This document shows, in pieces, positions 26,527-36,700 of a stretch of DNA of 64,000 bases; position 1 is the first letter of the stretch; each line of letters starts with the position of its first letter. The DNA comes from Flavobacteriales bacterium (lineage in GTDB: Bacteria > Bacteroidota > Bacteroidia > JACJYZ01), in contig JACJYZ010000003.1 in the NCBI GenBank assembly GCA_020635855.1, positions 806,001 to 870,000 of the forward strand, in the 5' to 3' direction. The notes under the pieces are model-generated. The model searched no databases and was not told where the DNA came from. It saw nothing but the letters and a program-made list of their open reading frames with translations. The position numbers and the translations under genes are program-made.

Positions 26527-27075
26527 ATGGGTAAGGCTATCAAGATCGTTCTGGGTTCGTTTCTGGCTGTTCTGTTTATTTTCGCCGTGATCACACCATT
26601 TGTGGAAACCAAAAGGAAGGTGGTTCGTTCGGTGGACATCAATGTGCCTTCTGAAAAAGTATTTGAGCAGATCAATGTTCCCAGGAACTGGTTGAACTGG
26701 ACATCTGCTGACAGCCGTTGTCCGGATACAAAGTTTTACTACAGCGGCAATGTGGAAGGTCGCGACGCCAAACTGAGTGCCGAAAGCAAGACTTGTGGCA
26801 ATGTTAGTTATCAGATCACCAAAAGCACGGTGAATGAGATTGTGGCTTTTGACATCAACATTGAAAACTCCGGTATGCTGGGCAAAGGGTCCATTACCAT
26901 TGATCCTGCTCCTTCAGGGGGTGTAAGGGTTGATTTTATCAACATCTGGGATCTTGGCGACGTTCCGTTTTACAAAAGACTTTTTGCCGTGATGATGTTT
27001 GATTCGATGGTGGGCGGAGACCTTGAGCACAAGGCACAGGGCTTGAAGGCCTTCTGTGAATCTGCATCTCACTGA
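26527..27075 (+). CDS. Membrane-anchored SRPBCC-family protein
   Basis: 182 residues from ATG 26527. A signal anchor (IVLGSFLAVLFIFAVITPFV) precedes an SRPBCC/START-like domain: VVRSVDINVPSEKVFEQINV and NWLNWTSADSRCPDTKFYYS. The family binds hydrophobic ligands in a helix-grip cavity; ligand unknown. The 3' end overlaps tsaD tail to tail by 7 bp. Confidence 0.75.
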   Translation: MGKAIKIVLGSFLAVLFIFAVITPFVETKRKVVRSVDINVPSEKVFEQINVPRNWLNWTSADSRCPDTKFYYSGNVEGRDAKLSAESKTCGNVSYQITKSTVNEIVAFDINIENSGMLGKGSITIDPAPSGGVRVDFINIWDLGDVPFYKRLFAVMMFDSMVGGDLEHKAQGLKAFCESASH

Positions 27076-28088
27076 CCTACCGGCCAGCGCGCGGCGGGCA
27101 CCGCATTCCAATCGGCAAATTCACCTTTCTTATACTTGATGTATCCGGCCATGGCAATCATGGCTGCGTTATCTGTACAGAATCCGAATGCGGGGATGTA
27201 TGTATTCCAATCCTTTTCCTGCGCTCTTTCCTGCATTTTTTTCCTCAGGTACGAATTGGCCGATACCCCGCCTGCTATGGCCACATGCCGGATGCCCGTT
27301 TCCTCAGCGGCTTTTTCAAGTTTCTCTAACAAAATCATGGTGATGGTGTGCTGAATGGAAGCACAAAGGTCGGCCATGTTTTCTTTGATGAATGCCGGGT
27401 TTTTTCCCACTTCAGATTGCAGAAAATACAGGATGGATGTTTTGAGCCCGCTGAAGCTGAAATCAAACCCTTCCACACGCGGATGAGCGAATGTATATGC
27501 TTCCGGGTTCCCTTCGGCGCCGTACTTGTCCAACAATGGCCCGCCGGGGTAAGGCAGGTCCAGCATGCGAGCGGATTTATCAAATGCCTCTCCGGCGGCA
27601 TCGTCAAGGGTTTGCCCGATCACTTTCATGTGGTATCCTTCCTCCACCAGTACCAATTGCGTATGACCTCCGGAAACGGTCAGGCACAGGAATGGAAGGG
27701 GTGGTATCGGGCTTCCGTCGCGGATGAAGTGCGCCATCACATGGGCCTCCATGTGGTTCACCGTAATCATGGGTTTGTTCAGTGCAAGCGCCAGTCCCTT
27801 GGCAAAAGACACGCCCACCAGCAGAGATCCTAGTAAGCCTGGCCCCCGTGTGTAAGCGATTGCATCCACATCCTTTAATTGTTTACCTGCAGTTTTCAGC
27901 GCGGTATCCACAACAGGGATGATGTGCTGAAGATGGGCCCGGGAAGCCAGCTCGGGCACTACACCTCCATATTGTTCATGTACTTTCTGACCTGCCATGA
28001 TGTTCGACAGGATCTTGTCGTTCACCGACACGGCCGCCGAGGTATCATCGCAGGAAGATTCAATCGCAAGCAATGTCACGTCTTTCAT
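27069..28088 (-). CDS. tsaD: tRNA N6-adenosine threonylcarbamoyltransferase
   Basis: 339 residues from ATG 28088; 65 upstream codons are open but read as non-coding. Transfers threonylcarbamoyl from TC-AMP to A37 of tRNAs that read ANN codons, with TsaB and TsaE. ASKHA fold: AIESSCDDTSAAV at 8-20, the metal-binding HMEAH at 112-116, and the C-terminal IAGGVSANSYLRKKM. TACCTTTG on the minus strand (28100-28093) ends 4 nt before the ATG, so translation is probably leaderless. Confidence 0.95.
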   Translation of the reverse strand: MKDVTLLAIESSCDDTSAAVSVNDKILSNIMAGQKVHEQYGGVVPELASRAHLQHIIPVVDTALKTAGKQLKDVDAIAYTRGPGLLGSLLVGVSFAKGLALALNKPMITVNHMEAHVMAHFIRDGSPIPPLPFLCLTVSGGHTQLVLVEEGYHMKVIGQTLDDAAGEAFDKSARMLDLPYPGGPLLDKYGAEGNPEAYTFAHPRVEGFDFSFSGLKTSILYFLQSEVGKNPAFIKENMADLCASIQHTITMILLEKLEKAAEETGIRHVAIAGGVSANSYLRKKMQERAQEKDWNTYIPAFGFCTDNAAMIAMAGYIKYKKGEFADWNAVPAARWPVGQ

Positions 28089-28092
28089 GGGC

Positions 28093-28100
28093 CAAAGGTA
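28093..28100 (-). promoter_or_regulatory. -7 box directly before tsaD (minus strand)
   Basis: TACCTTTG, then GCCC, then ATG. No -33 TTG at normal spacing. Confidence 0.5.
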
Positions 28101-28184
28101 TGAAATGGACCGGTGTTGTGGCCCTGTAACATACAGGTAGCGGCGAATTATATTCCTACCTTTATGGTGTTCGTTATACATGGA

Positions 28185-31100
28185 ATGAAGAAGCGACTTC
28201 GAAAATGGTTGATCGGGCTGGTGTTGGTGCCGCTGTTGTTGCTGCTCGGGCTTTATGGCGCCCTGAGGAGCCCGGTGGTTCAAACCTGGCTCGTGCAGCA
28301 GGTGGCTTCAAAACTTTCGGCAAAAATTGGTAAACGTGTGGCCGTGGAAGGAGTGGATGTCACTTTCTTCACCGGGGTGGTGCTGGAAGGATTGTTCATT
28401 GAAGACCAGGAAGCCGATACCCTTGCATACATCGGACGGCTGGAGCTCCATATCGGAGATATCAACCGTCACGAGAAGCTGATACATCTCACCGATACCC
28501 GCCTGGAGAACGGGATTATTCGGTTGCGAAGGTATGAAGGACAGGAGCAGCTGAATTTTCAGTTCATTCTCGATTCACTGGCCCGCCCGAAAGACACCAC
28601 CCGGCAGGAAGGCTGGCGACTTGCATGCCCCGACTACCATTTGAAAGACGTGGATCTCGTCTACCGTGATCTGAACAAATACCGCCCCGATTCAATCGGA
28701 GGATTCAATCCGGCAGATGTGCACCTGCATCATCTCAACCTTGGGATGGAAGATGTGAATAGCGTAGAGGATACGCTTTCAGCGCGCATCCGGTATGCTT
28801 CTTTCAGTGATAAAAGTGGCTTCAGGCTTGATTACCTGTTCAGTGAGCTCATACTGGCACCCAACAGATTCGTGCTTGGTCGAACGGAGGTGAGAACACC
28901 CGGTTCCTTTATTCGTTGTGATGCCGAAGTGGATTTCAAAGATCTGAAGGAACTTCAGGAATTGGCGCCCTCACTTAAACTGAAAGCTGATTTGCAACCC
29001 TCGAAAATTGAGGCTGCAGATGTGGCTTACTTTGTTCCCGATTTATGGGGCATCCACCAAAAGATAGAGTTGGCAGGGAACGTGTCCGGCAGGATATCCA
29101 ATATCAAAGGCAGGGATCTCTCCGTGAAGCTTGCGACCGGAACATCCTTTGAAGGGGATGTTAGTCTCAAGGGTTTGCCTGACATGAAAGCTACTTTCAT
29201 GCACATCAGCGTGAGTCGTTTCGTGTCTGACGCAAAGGATCTTGCAACCCTTCCGATTCCTCCGTTTTCAAGTGGCAAAAGATTGACCCTCCCAGCCTAC
29301 TTCTCGCGTTTGGGGAGGTTTACATTTTCAGGCGACTTTACGGGATTTGTTAATGATTTCGTTGCCTACGGAAAACTCAGCACGGCCATCGGGAGCGTAT
29401 CTACCGACGTTGCCCTGAAGAACCAGGAAGGGGTGGAGTACAACGGGAAAGTCAAAATGAACAGGTTCAACGTAGGGCGCTTTTTTGATGTGGCCGAATT
29501 GGGCGAGGTGAGCATGAACGTGAATGTGAACGGTCGCGGGTTCGATAAAGATCATTTGAAAACGAACATGAAGGGAGAGGTGAGTAGCCTGGAGTATAAA
29601 CAGTATCAATACAAACAATTGGCGCTGGAGGGTTACCTTGAGAACAGGTTGTTCGAAGGACGGTTCCAGGTGAAAGATGACTTCATAGATATGGATTTTG
29701 ACGGACGGATCGATTATCGTGGTAGTCAACCCATATTCGATTTCGCAAGCAACATCCGCAAAGCGAGCTTCCACCAACTCCACCTGGTGCCGGATGCGTA
29801 TGCCATGGAACTTCGCGCGGTTGCCAACATCAACATGGTGGGTGACCACATCGACAAGCTGGAAGGTGTGGTCAAACTGAACGATACGCATCTTACCAAA
29901 GACTCGGTTTCACTGGATCTGGGTGACTTGGTGCTAAAGACCGGCATCAACGACGGAAAACGAAACATTGTGCTGCAATCGGATCTGGCCGATCTGGATG
30001 TAACCGGTTCCTTCAGCATCGCTGATATGAAAACATCCCTCATGCAAACCATAGGCAAATACCTGCCTTCCATGGATGGCGAATCCGCCGGCAGGAAAAC
30101 CGGAGTCCAGGATGTGAGGTTCGAAGGTGAATTAAAGAACCTGCAAGACCTGGCCTACCTCTACTTTCCTCAATTCGCACCGGGAAAAGGAACCCGGTTT
30201 CGCGGCGCCTACAACAGCGCTCAGCCCTACCTGGCCTTTCATATGGATGCCAAAGATGTGGATGTGTCAGGAAGAAAAATAGATGGAATGATGATCGATA
30301 TGGAATCACAGGACTCCGGCATCTATGCCCAGATCAACTGTGATACCATTCACATCTTGCGGAAACTTGGTGCAAGGCAATTGCACTGGGAGGGATTGGC
30401 CAATGCCGATACGTTGGATTATCAGCTCACGTGGGACAACCTCGACTCCGGTAGCTATAAGGGAAATGTGTCCGGTACGCTGGACTTTACCGCATACCCG
30501 AAGCTTGCACACGTGTTCCATAATACCGAGGTAACATTCTATGATACATTGTGGACAGTGGCACCTGGAAATTACCTCGTGGTAGATACCGGTGTGATAG
30601 AAGTGAGTCATATGGAAGTGAATTCCAATAGCCAGTCCCTGAAGGTAAATGGACGCATATCCCGCAACCCTTATGACAAGCTGCTTGTGGGTTTTGATGA
30701 CTTCGATCTGCGCAAAACCGATCCGTTCCTGGAAGGAAAACTGATCAACATCAAAGGTGTGATCAATGGGCAGGCTGCCCTATCCAATCTCTATAAAAAT
30801 CCTGTGATATCAAGTAACATCGAATTCCGCGGGTTGCGAATCAACGACCAGGAAGTGGGAGACGGGGTGGTGAACAGCGATTGGGATCCCGAGGGGGAGA
30901 AGGCCATACTGAAAGGCCGCTTTGCAAGGAACAACATTCCTTCCGTGGAATTTGCGGGAAACTATTTCCCCTTCGAAAAAGAAAATGTGCTGGACCTGGA
31001 CATCAATATTTCCCATATCCGACTTAATCTGTTCAAAGATTATGTGAACGGATTCGTGTCGGATCTGAACGGTGTGGCTCGCGGACAACTGCATATAGGC

Positions 31101-32660
31101 GGCAACTTTGTAGATCCGAAAGTGAACGGTGATCTGGAATTGCTGCACACTGTTTTCAATGTGAACTACCTGAATACCCGCTACAACTTCGGAAGTACCC
31201 TTCGCTTCACGGATCATTGGATCGAGTTCGACAGCCTCGTGCTGTACGATTCGTTTCATGGAAGCCGCGCCATCACCTACGGACGCTTTTTTCACGATGG
31301 CTTCCGCAACTGGGGACTCGACCTCAGCATGGATCTGCAAAACTTTTATTGTCTGAATACCACCGCGCGCAACAACAGTTTGTACTATGGGCAGGCATAT
31401 GCAACCGGCCTGGTAAGCGTGCGAGGCAGCGTCAACGACCTGACGATTGATATAGCGGCAAAGCCAGAGAAAGGTACCCAGATCAACATTCCACTTGACA
31501 ACCCCGACGAGGTGAGCGAAAGTGGGTTTGTGATGTTTATTGATCCGAAAAAGGATACCCTTGTGGAGAAGAAAGACTACCATGTGGACCTCAGTGGAAT
31601 TCAGCTGAACATGGATCTGGAAGTGACACCTGATGCTGAAGTGCAGTTGATCTTTGACGAGAAGGTAGGGGATGTGATGAAGGGAAGAGGTAACTCCAAC
31701 CTGAAGCTGGAGATCAGTTCGAGGGGTAAGTTCAACATGTACGGTACCTATGAGGTGACCGATGGAGATTATCTCTTTACGCTACAGAACGTGATCAACA
31801 AAAAATACAAAGTGGAGCAGGGTGGAACGATCATCTGGAATGGAAATCCGTACGATGCCGAACTCGATCTGAAGGCGGTGTACAATGTTCGGACTTCGCT
31901 GTCTGATCTTTTCCAGGATACATCACAGGTATACCGCAAACGGGTGCCAGTGAACTGCGACATGTTCCTGACCGGGAAATTGTTGTCCCCGGAGATCCGC
32001 TTCGGGGTATCATTGCCCAATAGTCCGGAGGATGTCAGAAGCCAGGTTAGCAGTGTGCTGAACTCCGATGAGGAAGTGAACCGGCAGGTGTTCAGCCTCC
32101 TGATGCTGTCACGATTCACCAATCCGGGTCAGTACGGATCCGGTGTGTTGGGTTCGCAGAATATGTTTGAACAGGGAGCCGGCAACACCACCAGTGAGTT
32201 GTTATCCCACCAGCTCAGTAACTGGATCTCGCAACTGAGTGATAAGTATGACATCGGTGTGAACTATCGCCCGGGCGACAAGCTCACCGATGAAGAACTC
32301 GAAGTGGCCTTGTCGACCCAGTTGTTTCACGACCGTGTGCAGGTGGAAAGCAACGTGGGTTATGCCGGCAACCAGCACTCCAATACCTCCAGGGTTGTAG
32401 GTGATTTCAACGTAGAGTACAAGGTGCGGGAAGATGGTAAGTTCAGGGTGAAAGCCTTCAACCGCTCCAATGATTTCGATCTCCTGAGCAATGAAGCGCC
32501 CTACACACAAGGCGTGGGTTTGTTCTATAGGCAGGAATTCGATCAGTGGAAAGGCTTGATGAGAAAGATCTTTTCCAAAGGATCGAAAGACCAGGAAGAA
32601 AATGACCAGGATGCTGCGCCTGCGCCTGAGAAGGAAAATGAAACGCCGGATCAGCAGTGA
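28185..32660 (+). CDS. tamB: Translocation and assembly module protein TamB
   Basis: 1491 residues from ATG 28185 (an in-frame ATG at 28164 is also possible). A signal anchor (RKWLIGLVLVPLLLLLGLYG) is followed by AsmA/TamB-like beta-taco repeats and ends in the DUF490/TamB domain (~1140-1450), with SRGKFNMYGTYEVTDGDYLF and NPYDAELDLKAVYN as family marks, and LSDKYDIGVNYRPG before the tail. TamB spans the periplasm and takes part in outer membrane protein assembly or phospholipid transport. The tail is acidic and Gln/Pro-rich. It is divergent from tsaD. Copy 1 of the 255-bp repeat begins 25 bp after its stop. Confidence 0.9.
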   Translation: MKKRLRKWLIGLVLVPLLLLLGLYGALRSPVVQTWLVQQVASKLSAKIGKRVAVEGVDVTFFTGVVLEGLFIEDQEADTLAYIGRLELHIGDINRHEKLIHLTDTRLENGIIRLRRYEGQEQLNFQFILDSLARPKDTTRQEGWRLACPDYHLKDVDLVYRDLNKYRPDSIGGFNPADVHLHHLNLGMEDVNSVEDTLSARIRYASFSDKSGFRLDYLFSELILAPNRFVLGRTEVRTPGSFIRCDAEVDFKDLKELQELAPSLKLKADLQPSKIEAADVAYFVPDLWGIHQKIELAGNVSGRISNIKGRDLSVKLATGTSFEGDVSLKGLPDMKATFMHISVSRFVSDAKDLATLPIPPFSSGKRLTLPAYFSRLGRFTFSGDFTGFVNDFVAYGKLSTAIGSVSTDVALKNQEGVEYNGKVKMNRFNVGRFFDVAELGEVSMNVNVNGRGFDKDHLKTNMKGEVSSLEYKQYQYKQLALEGYLENRLFEGRFQVKDDFIDMDFDGRIDYRGSQPIFDFASNIRKASFHQLHLVPDAYAMELRAVANINMVGDHIDKLEGVVKLNDTHLTKDSVSLDLGDLVLKTGINDGKRNIVLQSDLADLDVTGSFSIADMKTSLMQTIGKYLPSMDGESAGRKTGVQDVRFEGELKNLQDLAYLYFPQFAPGKGTRFRGAYNSAQPYLAFHMDAKDVDVSGRKIDGMMIDMESQDSGIYAQINCDTIHILRKLGARQLHWEGLANADTLDYQLTWDNLDSGSYKGNVSGTLDFTAYPKLAHVFHNTEVTFYDTLWTVAPGNYLVVDTGVIEVSHMEVNSNSQSLKVNGRISRNPYDKLLVGFDDFDLRKTDPFLEGKLINIKGVINGQAALSNLYKNPVISSNIEFRGLRINDQEVGDGVVNSDWDPEGEKAILKGRFARNNIPSVEFAGNYFPFEKENVLDLDINISHIRLNLFKDYVNGFVSDLNGVARGQLHIGGNFVDPKVNGDLELLHTVFNVNYLNTRYNFGSTLRFTDHWIEFDSLVLYDSFHGSRAITYGRFFHDGFRNWGLDLSMDLQNFYCLNTTARNNSLYYGQAYATGLVSVRGSVNDLTIDIAAKPEKGTQINIPLDNPDEVSESGFVMFIDPKKDTLVEKKDYHVDLSGIQLNMDLEVTPDAEVQLIFDEKVGDVMKGRGNSNLKLEISSRGKFNMYGTYEVTDGDYLFTLQNVINKKYKVEQGGTIIWNGNPYDAELDLKAVYNVRTSLSDLFQDTSQVYRKRVPVNCDMFLTGKLLSPEIRFGVSLPNSPEDVRSQVSSVLNSDEEVNRQVFSLLMLSRFTNPGQYGSGVLGSQNMFEQGAGNTTSELLSHQLSNWISQLSDKYDIGVNYRPGDKLTDEELEVALSTQLFHDRVQVESNVGYAGNQHSNTSRVVGDFNVEYKVREDGKFRVKAFNRSNDFDLLSNEAPYTQGVGLFYRQEFDQWKGLMRKIFSKGSKDQEENDQDAAPAPEKENETPDQQ

Positions 32661-32685
32661 TGAGAGGTTGTTAAGTTTGCCTGTG

Positions 32686-32940
32686 GATTGTGGCGTTCCG
32701 ATGGAACGCTTTTTTCTTTATTCAGCGTTATTATTCCACCAATGTGCTGTTCCTAACGGAACAGGCATGTGTCCAAGCAAATTGCCATGCCGTACTTTTT
32801 GATTGTTCCGTTACTGACTTGAATCAGCTACGACGGAACCGACAGATGTCAAATGAAAGCCGGATGCTGTGCTCCATCGGAGCATCACATGGGTGGAACG
32901 ATAACAACAAAGATGATCGCGCGTGCCGTGGGTACGCTAC
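32686..32940 (+). repeat. 255-bp direct repeat, copy 1 (palindrome-rich, REP-like)
   Basis: It contains GCGTTCC-GAT-GGAACGC (32694-32710), CTGTTCC-TAAC-GGAACAG (32747-32764), GTTCCGT...ACGGAAC (32805-32838) and TGCTCC-ATC-GGAGCA (32869-32883). Copy 2 at 33502-33756 has the same length; by hand ~20 of 255 positions differ. The repeats flank the transposase gene on both sides. Confidence 0.85.
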
Positions 32941-32943
32941 GAG

Positions 32944-33408
32944 TCATTGCGCAATCGAATCGAATAGAAATCTCTCGTCGTATTCTATCTCAAATCTTGT
33001 TAATAATTCGATGTACTCTTCACGGAAGCTTCTTTTCCTATGATGATCCTCCTGATTCTTGATGTACCCGATAATATTTGGAAGATCCGATTTGGCATAG
33101 GAAAAAGCTCCAAAACCGTTTTGCCAGGAAAAAGACCCTGGTACATACTTGTTCTCATTGATCCACTTTGTTGATTCAACCTTGATCTTCTGAACAAGCT
33201 CTGATAATGAATGGGTAGGGCGCATGCCAAATAGCAGGTGAATGTGGTCCGGCATGCCATTGATGATGATCGGCTTGTGATGATGGTTCTTAAGTATGCC
33301 GGATATGTAGGCGTAGAGTTTATCCTTCCAAACGTCTTCAATCAGATATTGTCTGTGTTTGACTGCAAATAGCGCATGGATGTGAATTTGGGAATACGAG
33401 TTAGGCAT
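32944..33408 (-). CDS. REP-associated Y1 transposase (IS200-like, RAYT type)
   Basis: 154 residues from ATG 33408 (18 upstream open codons rejected). Y1 HUH fold: HUH motif H55-I-H57 in MPDHIHLLFG and candidate catalytic Tyr115 in NIIGYIKNQEDHH; the SWQNGFGAFSY segment is also typical. Enzymes of this kind nick and join single-stranded DNA at hairpins. No IS605-type TnpB is present, and the gene lies within 4 bp of one 255-bp palindrome-rich repeat and 94 bp of the other, the arrangement expected of a RAYT with its REP sequences. The gene looks intact, with no frameshift. Confidence 0.9.
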   Translation of the reverse strand: MPNSYSQIHIHALFAVKHRQYLIEDVWKDKLYAYISGILKNHHHKPIIINGMPDHIHLLFGMRPTHSLSELVQKIKVESTKWINENKYVPGSFSWQNGFGAFSYAKSDLPNIIGYIKNQEDHHRKRSFREEYIELLTRFEIEYDERFLFDSIAQ

Positions 33409-33501
33409 TGCGTTTTTTTGCAATGTTAGACAATCGCACCGCTTTGAGGACGTTTCAGGCAAGTTTGAACATCACATTCTCCGGAAAAAGTTATGCTTCT
33501 C

Positions 33502-33756
33502 GATTGTGACGTTCTTATGGAACGCTTTTTTCTTTATCCAAAGTTCTTCTTCCACCAATGTGTTGTTCCTAACGGAACAGACGTTTGTCCAATGAAAGTA
33601 CAATGCCGTACTTTTTGATTGTTCCGTTACTGACTTGGATCAGCTACGACGGAACCGACAGATGTCAAATGAAAGCCGGATGCTGTGCTCCATCGGAGCA
33701 CCACATGGGTGGAACGATAACAACAAAGATGATCGCGCGTGCCGTAGGTACGCTAC
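33502..33756 (+). repeat. 255-bp direct repeat, copy 2
   Basis: Same orientation and length as copy 1. The first ~112 positions hold ~17 of the ~20 differences, and the last ~143 only 3. Palindrome 1 is decayed here (CGTTC-TTATG-GAACG), while palindrome 4 is perfect (GTGCTCC-ATC-GGAGCAC). It ends 5 bp before the pyc stop codon. Confidence 0.85.
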
Positions 33757-33761
33757 ATCCC

Positions 33762-36700
33762 TTACGACAACGTCACCACCAAATCATCTGTATTCACCAG
33801 TGTGCCTTCCTTCAGGTGCAGCGATTTGATTTCTCCCACGGCGTGCGCTGTTACCGTCGTTTCCATTTTCATCGCTTCGATCACGAACAGCGGCTCGTTC
33901 TTTTTAACCGGCTGACCTTTCTTCACGAATATCTTGGAAAGCAGTCCCTGTAACGGTGCGCCCACCTGCTTCGCGTTGTCGCCATCGATCTTCGGGTTTT
34001 CCGCTTTCTCGATTTTCAGCGAGCGGTCGAGGACGTCCATGTTGCGCGTTTGTCCGTTCACCTTGAAGAAAACGGTTCGTTTGCCTTCGGCATTTGCCGG
34101 GCCTACCGACAGCAATCGAATGATGATTTCCTTTCCTTCCGCGATCTTGATCACGCACTCTTCGTTCAGGTCCATGCCGAAGAAAAAATTCTTGGTAGGG
34201 ATCTTGGCCATGTCGCCGAACTGGAGGTGCATGTTATAGGTTTGCTCGTATACTTTGGGGTAGAGCATGAACGAAAGGAAATCGGTGAACGCCAGTTCGC
34301 GGTCGAACTTCGGTTGGAACCGTTTCAGGAAGGCATCGAACTCCGCCTCCAGGTCGATCGGTTTCATGTGTGCATTCGGCCGGTCGGTGTAGGGTTTCTT
34401 TTCCTTCAGGATGATCTTCTGGAGTTTTTTCGGGAAGCCGCCTACCGGTTGGCCGAGGTCTCCTTTGAAGAAGTTCACCACGGATTCGGGGAAGTTGATG
34501 GTGTCGCCCTTTTCCAGTACTTCTTCTGCAGTCAGTTCATTGGATACCATGAACAGCGCCATGTCACCCACCACCTTGGAACTCGGTGTCACCTTCACGA
34601 TGTCTCCGAACAGGTGATTCACCTCTTCATATACTTTGGTGATCTGATCGAACTTGTCTGCCAGTCCCAACGCCCTTGCTTGCGGCTTCAGGTTGGAGTA
34701 CTGTCCGCCCGGGATCTCATGTTTGAACACGGCAGCGGTTCCTGCTTTTAGTCCGGACTCAAACGGGTAGTAGTACTCACGGACAGTTTCCCAATAGGAT
34801 GAGAATGCATTCAACGAATCCATGTCGAATTCATGGTGGCGTTTGTGATCCCTCAGGATTTCCACCATGCTGTTGAAGTTGGGTTGCGATGTGAGACCCG
34901 ACATGCCGCCGAGTGCTACGTCCACCACATCCACACCGGCTTCCACCGCCTTGAGGTAGGTTGCGGGTTGGATGGAAGAAGTGTCGTGCGTGTGCAGGTG
35001 AATCGGAAGTTTTACGGTTGCCTTCAATCCTTTGATCAGTTCGGTGGCCGCATAAGGCTTCAGCAGGCCGGCCATGTCTTTGATTGCGATGATATGGGCG
35101 CCGGCATCCTCCATTTGCTTGGCCAGCTTCAGGTAGTAATCCAGGTTGTATTTGCTGCGCTTCGGATCGAGGATATCGCCTGTATAGCACATGGCGGTTT
35201 CAGCCAGGCCGCCGGTACGTTTCCTTACATACTTGATGCAGGGCTCGATGTTCTTCATCCAGTTGAGGGAATCGAAAATGCGGAATACGTCGATGCCCGT
35301 TTCCCATGACTTCTCCACGAAAGCCTCGATGAGGTTGTCCGGGTAGGCGGTGTAGCCTACGCCGTTCGAGCCCCTGATCAGCATTTGCAGCAGGATATTG
35401 GGTACCGCCTCACGGATCTCCGCCAGTCGCCTCCACGGGTTTTCATTCAGGAAGCGCAGGCACACGTCGAAGGTGGCGCCGCCCCATACTTCCATGGAGA
35501 AAGTTTGCGGATGATGCTTGGCGTAGCTTTCGGCGACCTTGATCATGTCGTAGGTGCGCATGCGCGTGGCAAGCAGCGACTGGTGTGCGTCGCGGAAAGT
35601 GGTATCGGTATAATGGATCTTTTTTTCCTTGGCCAGCCATTCCGAGAACTTATCGGGACCCAGTTTGGTGAGTATGTCTTTGGTGCCTTTCGGGTAGGGG
35701 GCGTAAGGATCGAAATCGGGCACAACCGGCTTTTCGAATTTCTTGGTCTTGTCCACGAACTTCACATCCGGGTTGCCGTTCACCACCACTTCGGCGAGGT
35801 AGTTGATGGCTTTGGTGGCGCGGTCCTGCCGCATGTTCAGGCGGAAGAGTTCCCTGTGGTCGGCGATGAAGTTTACCGTAGCTTTTCCTTCTTTGAACAC
35901 CGGGTGTTGCAGGATGTTTTCAAGGAACTGCATGTTGGTTTTCACGCCGCGGATACGGAACTCCTTCAGTGCGCGGTCCATCTTGCGACAGGCGCCGTCG
36001 AGCGTGCGCGACAGGGCCGACACTTTCACCAGCATGGAGTCGAAGAACGGACTCACCTTTGCGCCTTGGTACACCGATCCCACGTCGAGGCGGATGCCGA
36101 AACCGGCAGCGCTGCGGTAGGTGACGATGGTGCCGTAATCGGGTTTGAAATCGTTGGCAGGATCTTCGGTGGTGATGCGGCACTGGATGGCATAGCCGGA
36201 AACCTTGATGGACTCCTGGCTTGGGATTTTGATCTGTTTGTCGGAGAGCTTGTACCCGCCGGCCACGAAGATCTGGGTTTTGATCAGGTCGATGCCGGTC
36301 ACCATTTCGGTCACGGTATGTTCAACCTGGATGCGGGGGTTGACTTCGATGAAGAAGATGTTGTAGTCCTTGTCGACCAGGAATTCCACCGTACCCACGT
36401 TGTTGTATCCAACGGCGCGTGTGATGCCGGTGGCGTACTGGTACAGCTTCTCTTTCACGTCCTGGGGGATGCCGAAGGAAGGCGCCACCTCAATCACCTT
36501 CTGGTAGCGTCGCTGTACGGAGCAGTCGCGTTCGAACAGGTGTACCAGGTTGCCGTGGCGGTCGGCGGCGATCTGGATCTCGATGTGTTTGGGCTGATCA
36601 ACGAACTTTTCAATGAAGACCGTGTCGTCGCCGAAGGCATTGCGTGCTTCGCGACGGGCTTCCTCAAAGCCTTTTTCCAGGTCTTCCTTCACACGGATCA

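Noticed and set aside
33585..33953. ORFs within the 255-bp repeats and the pyc end
   Set aside because: They start in repeat DNA and run antisense into pyc; the hairpins explain the sequence better.
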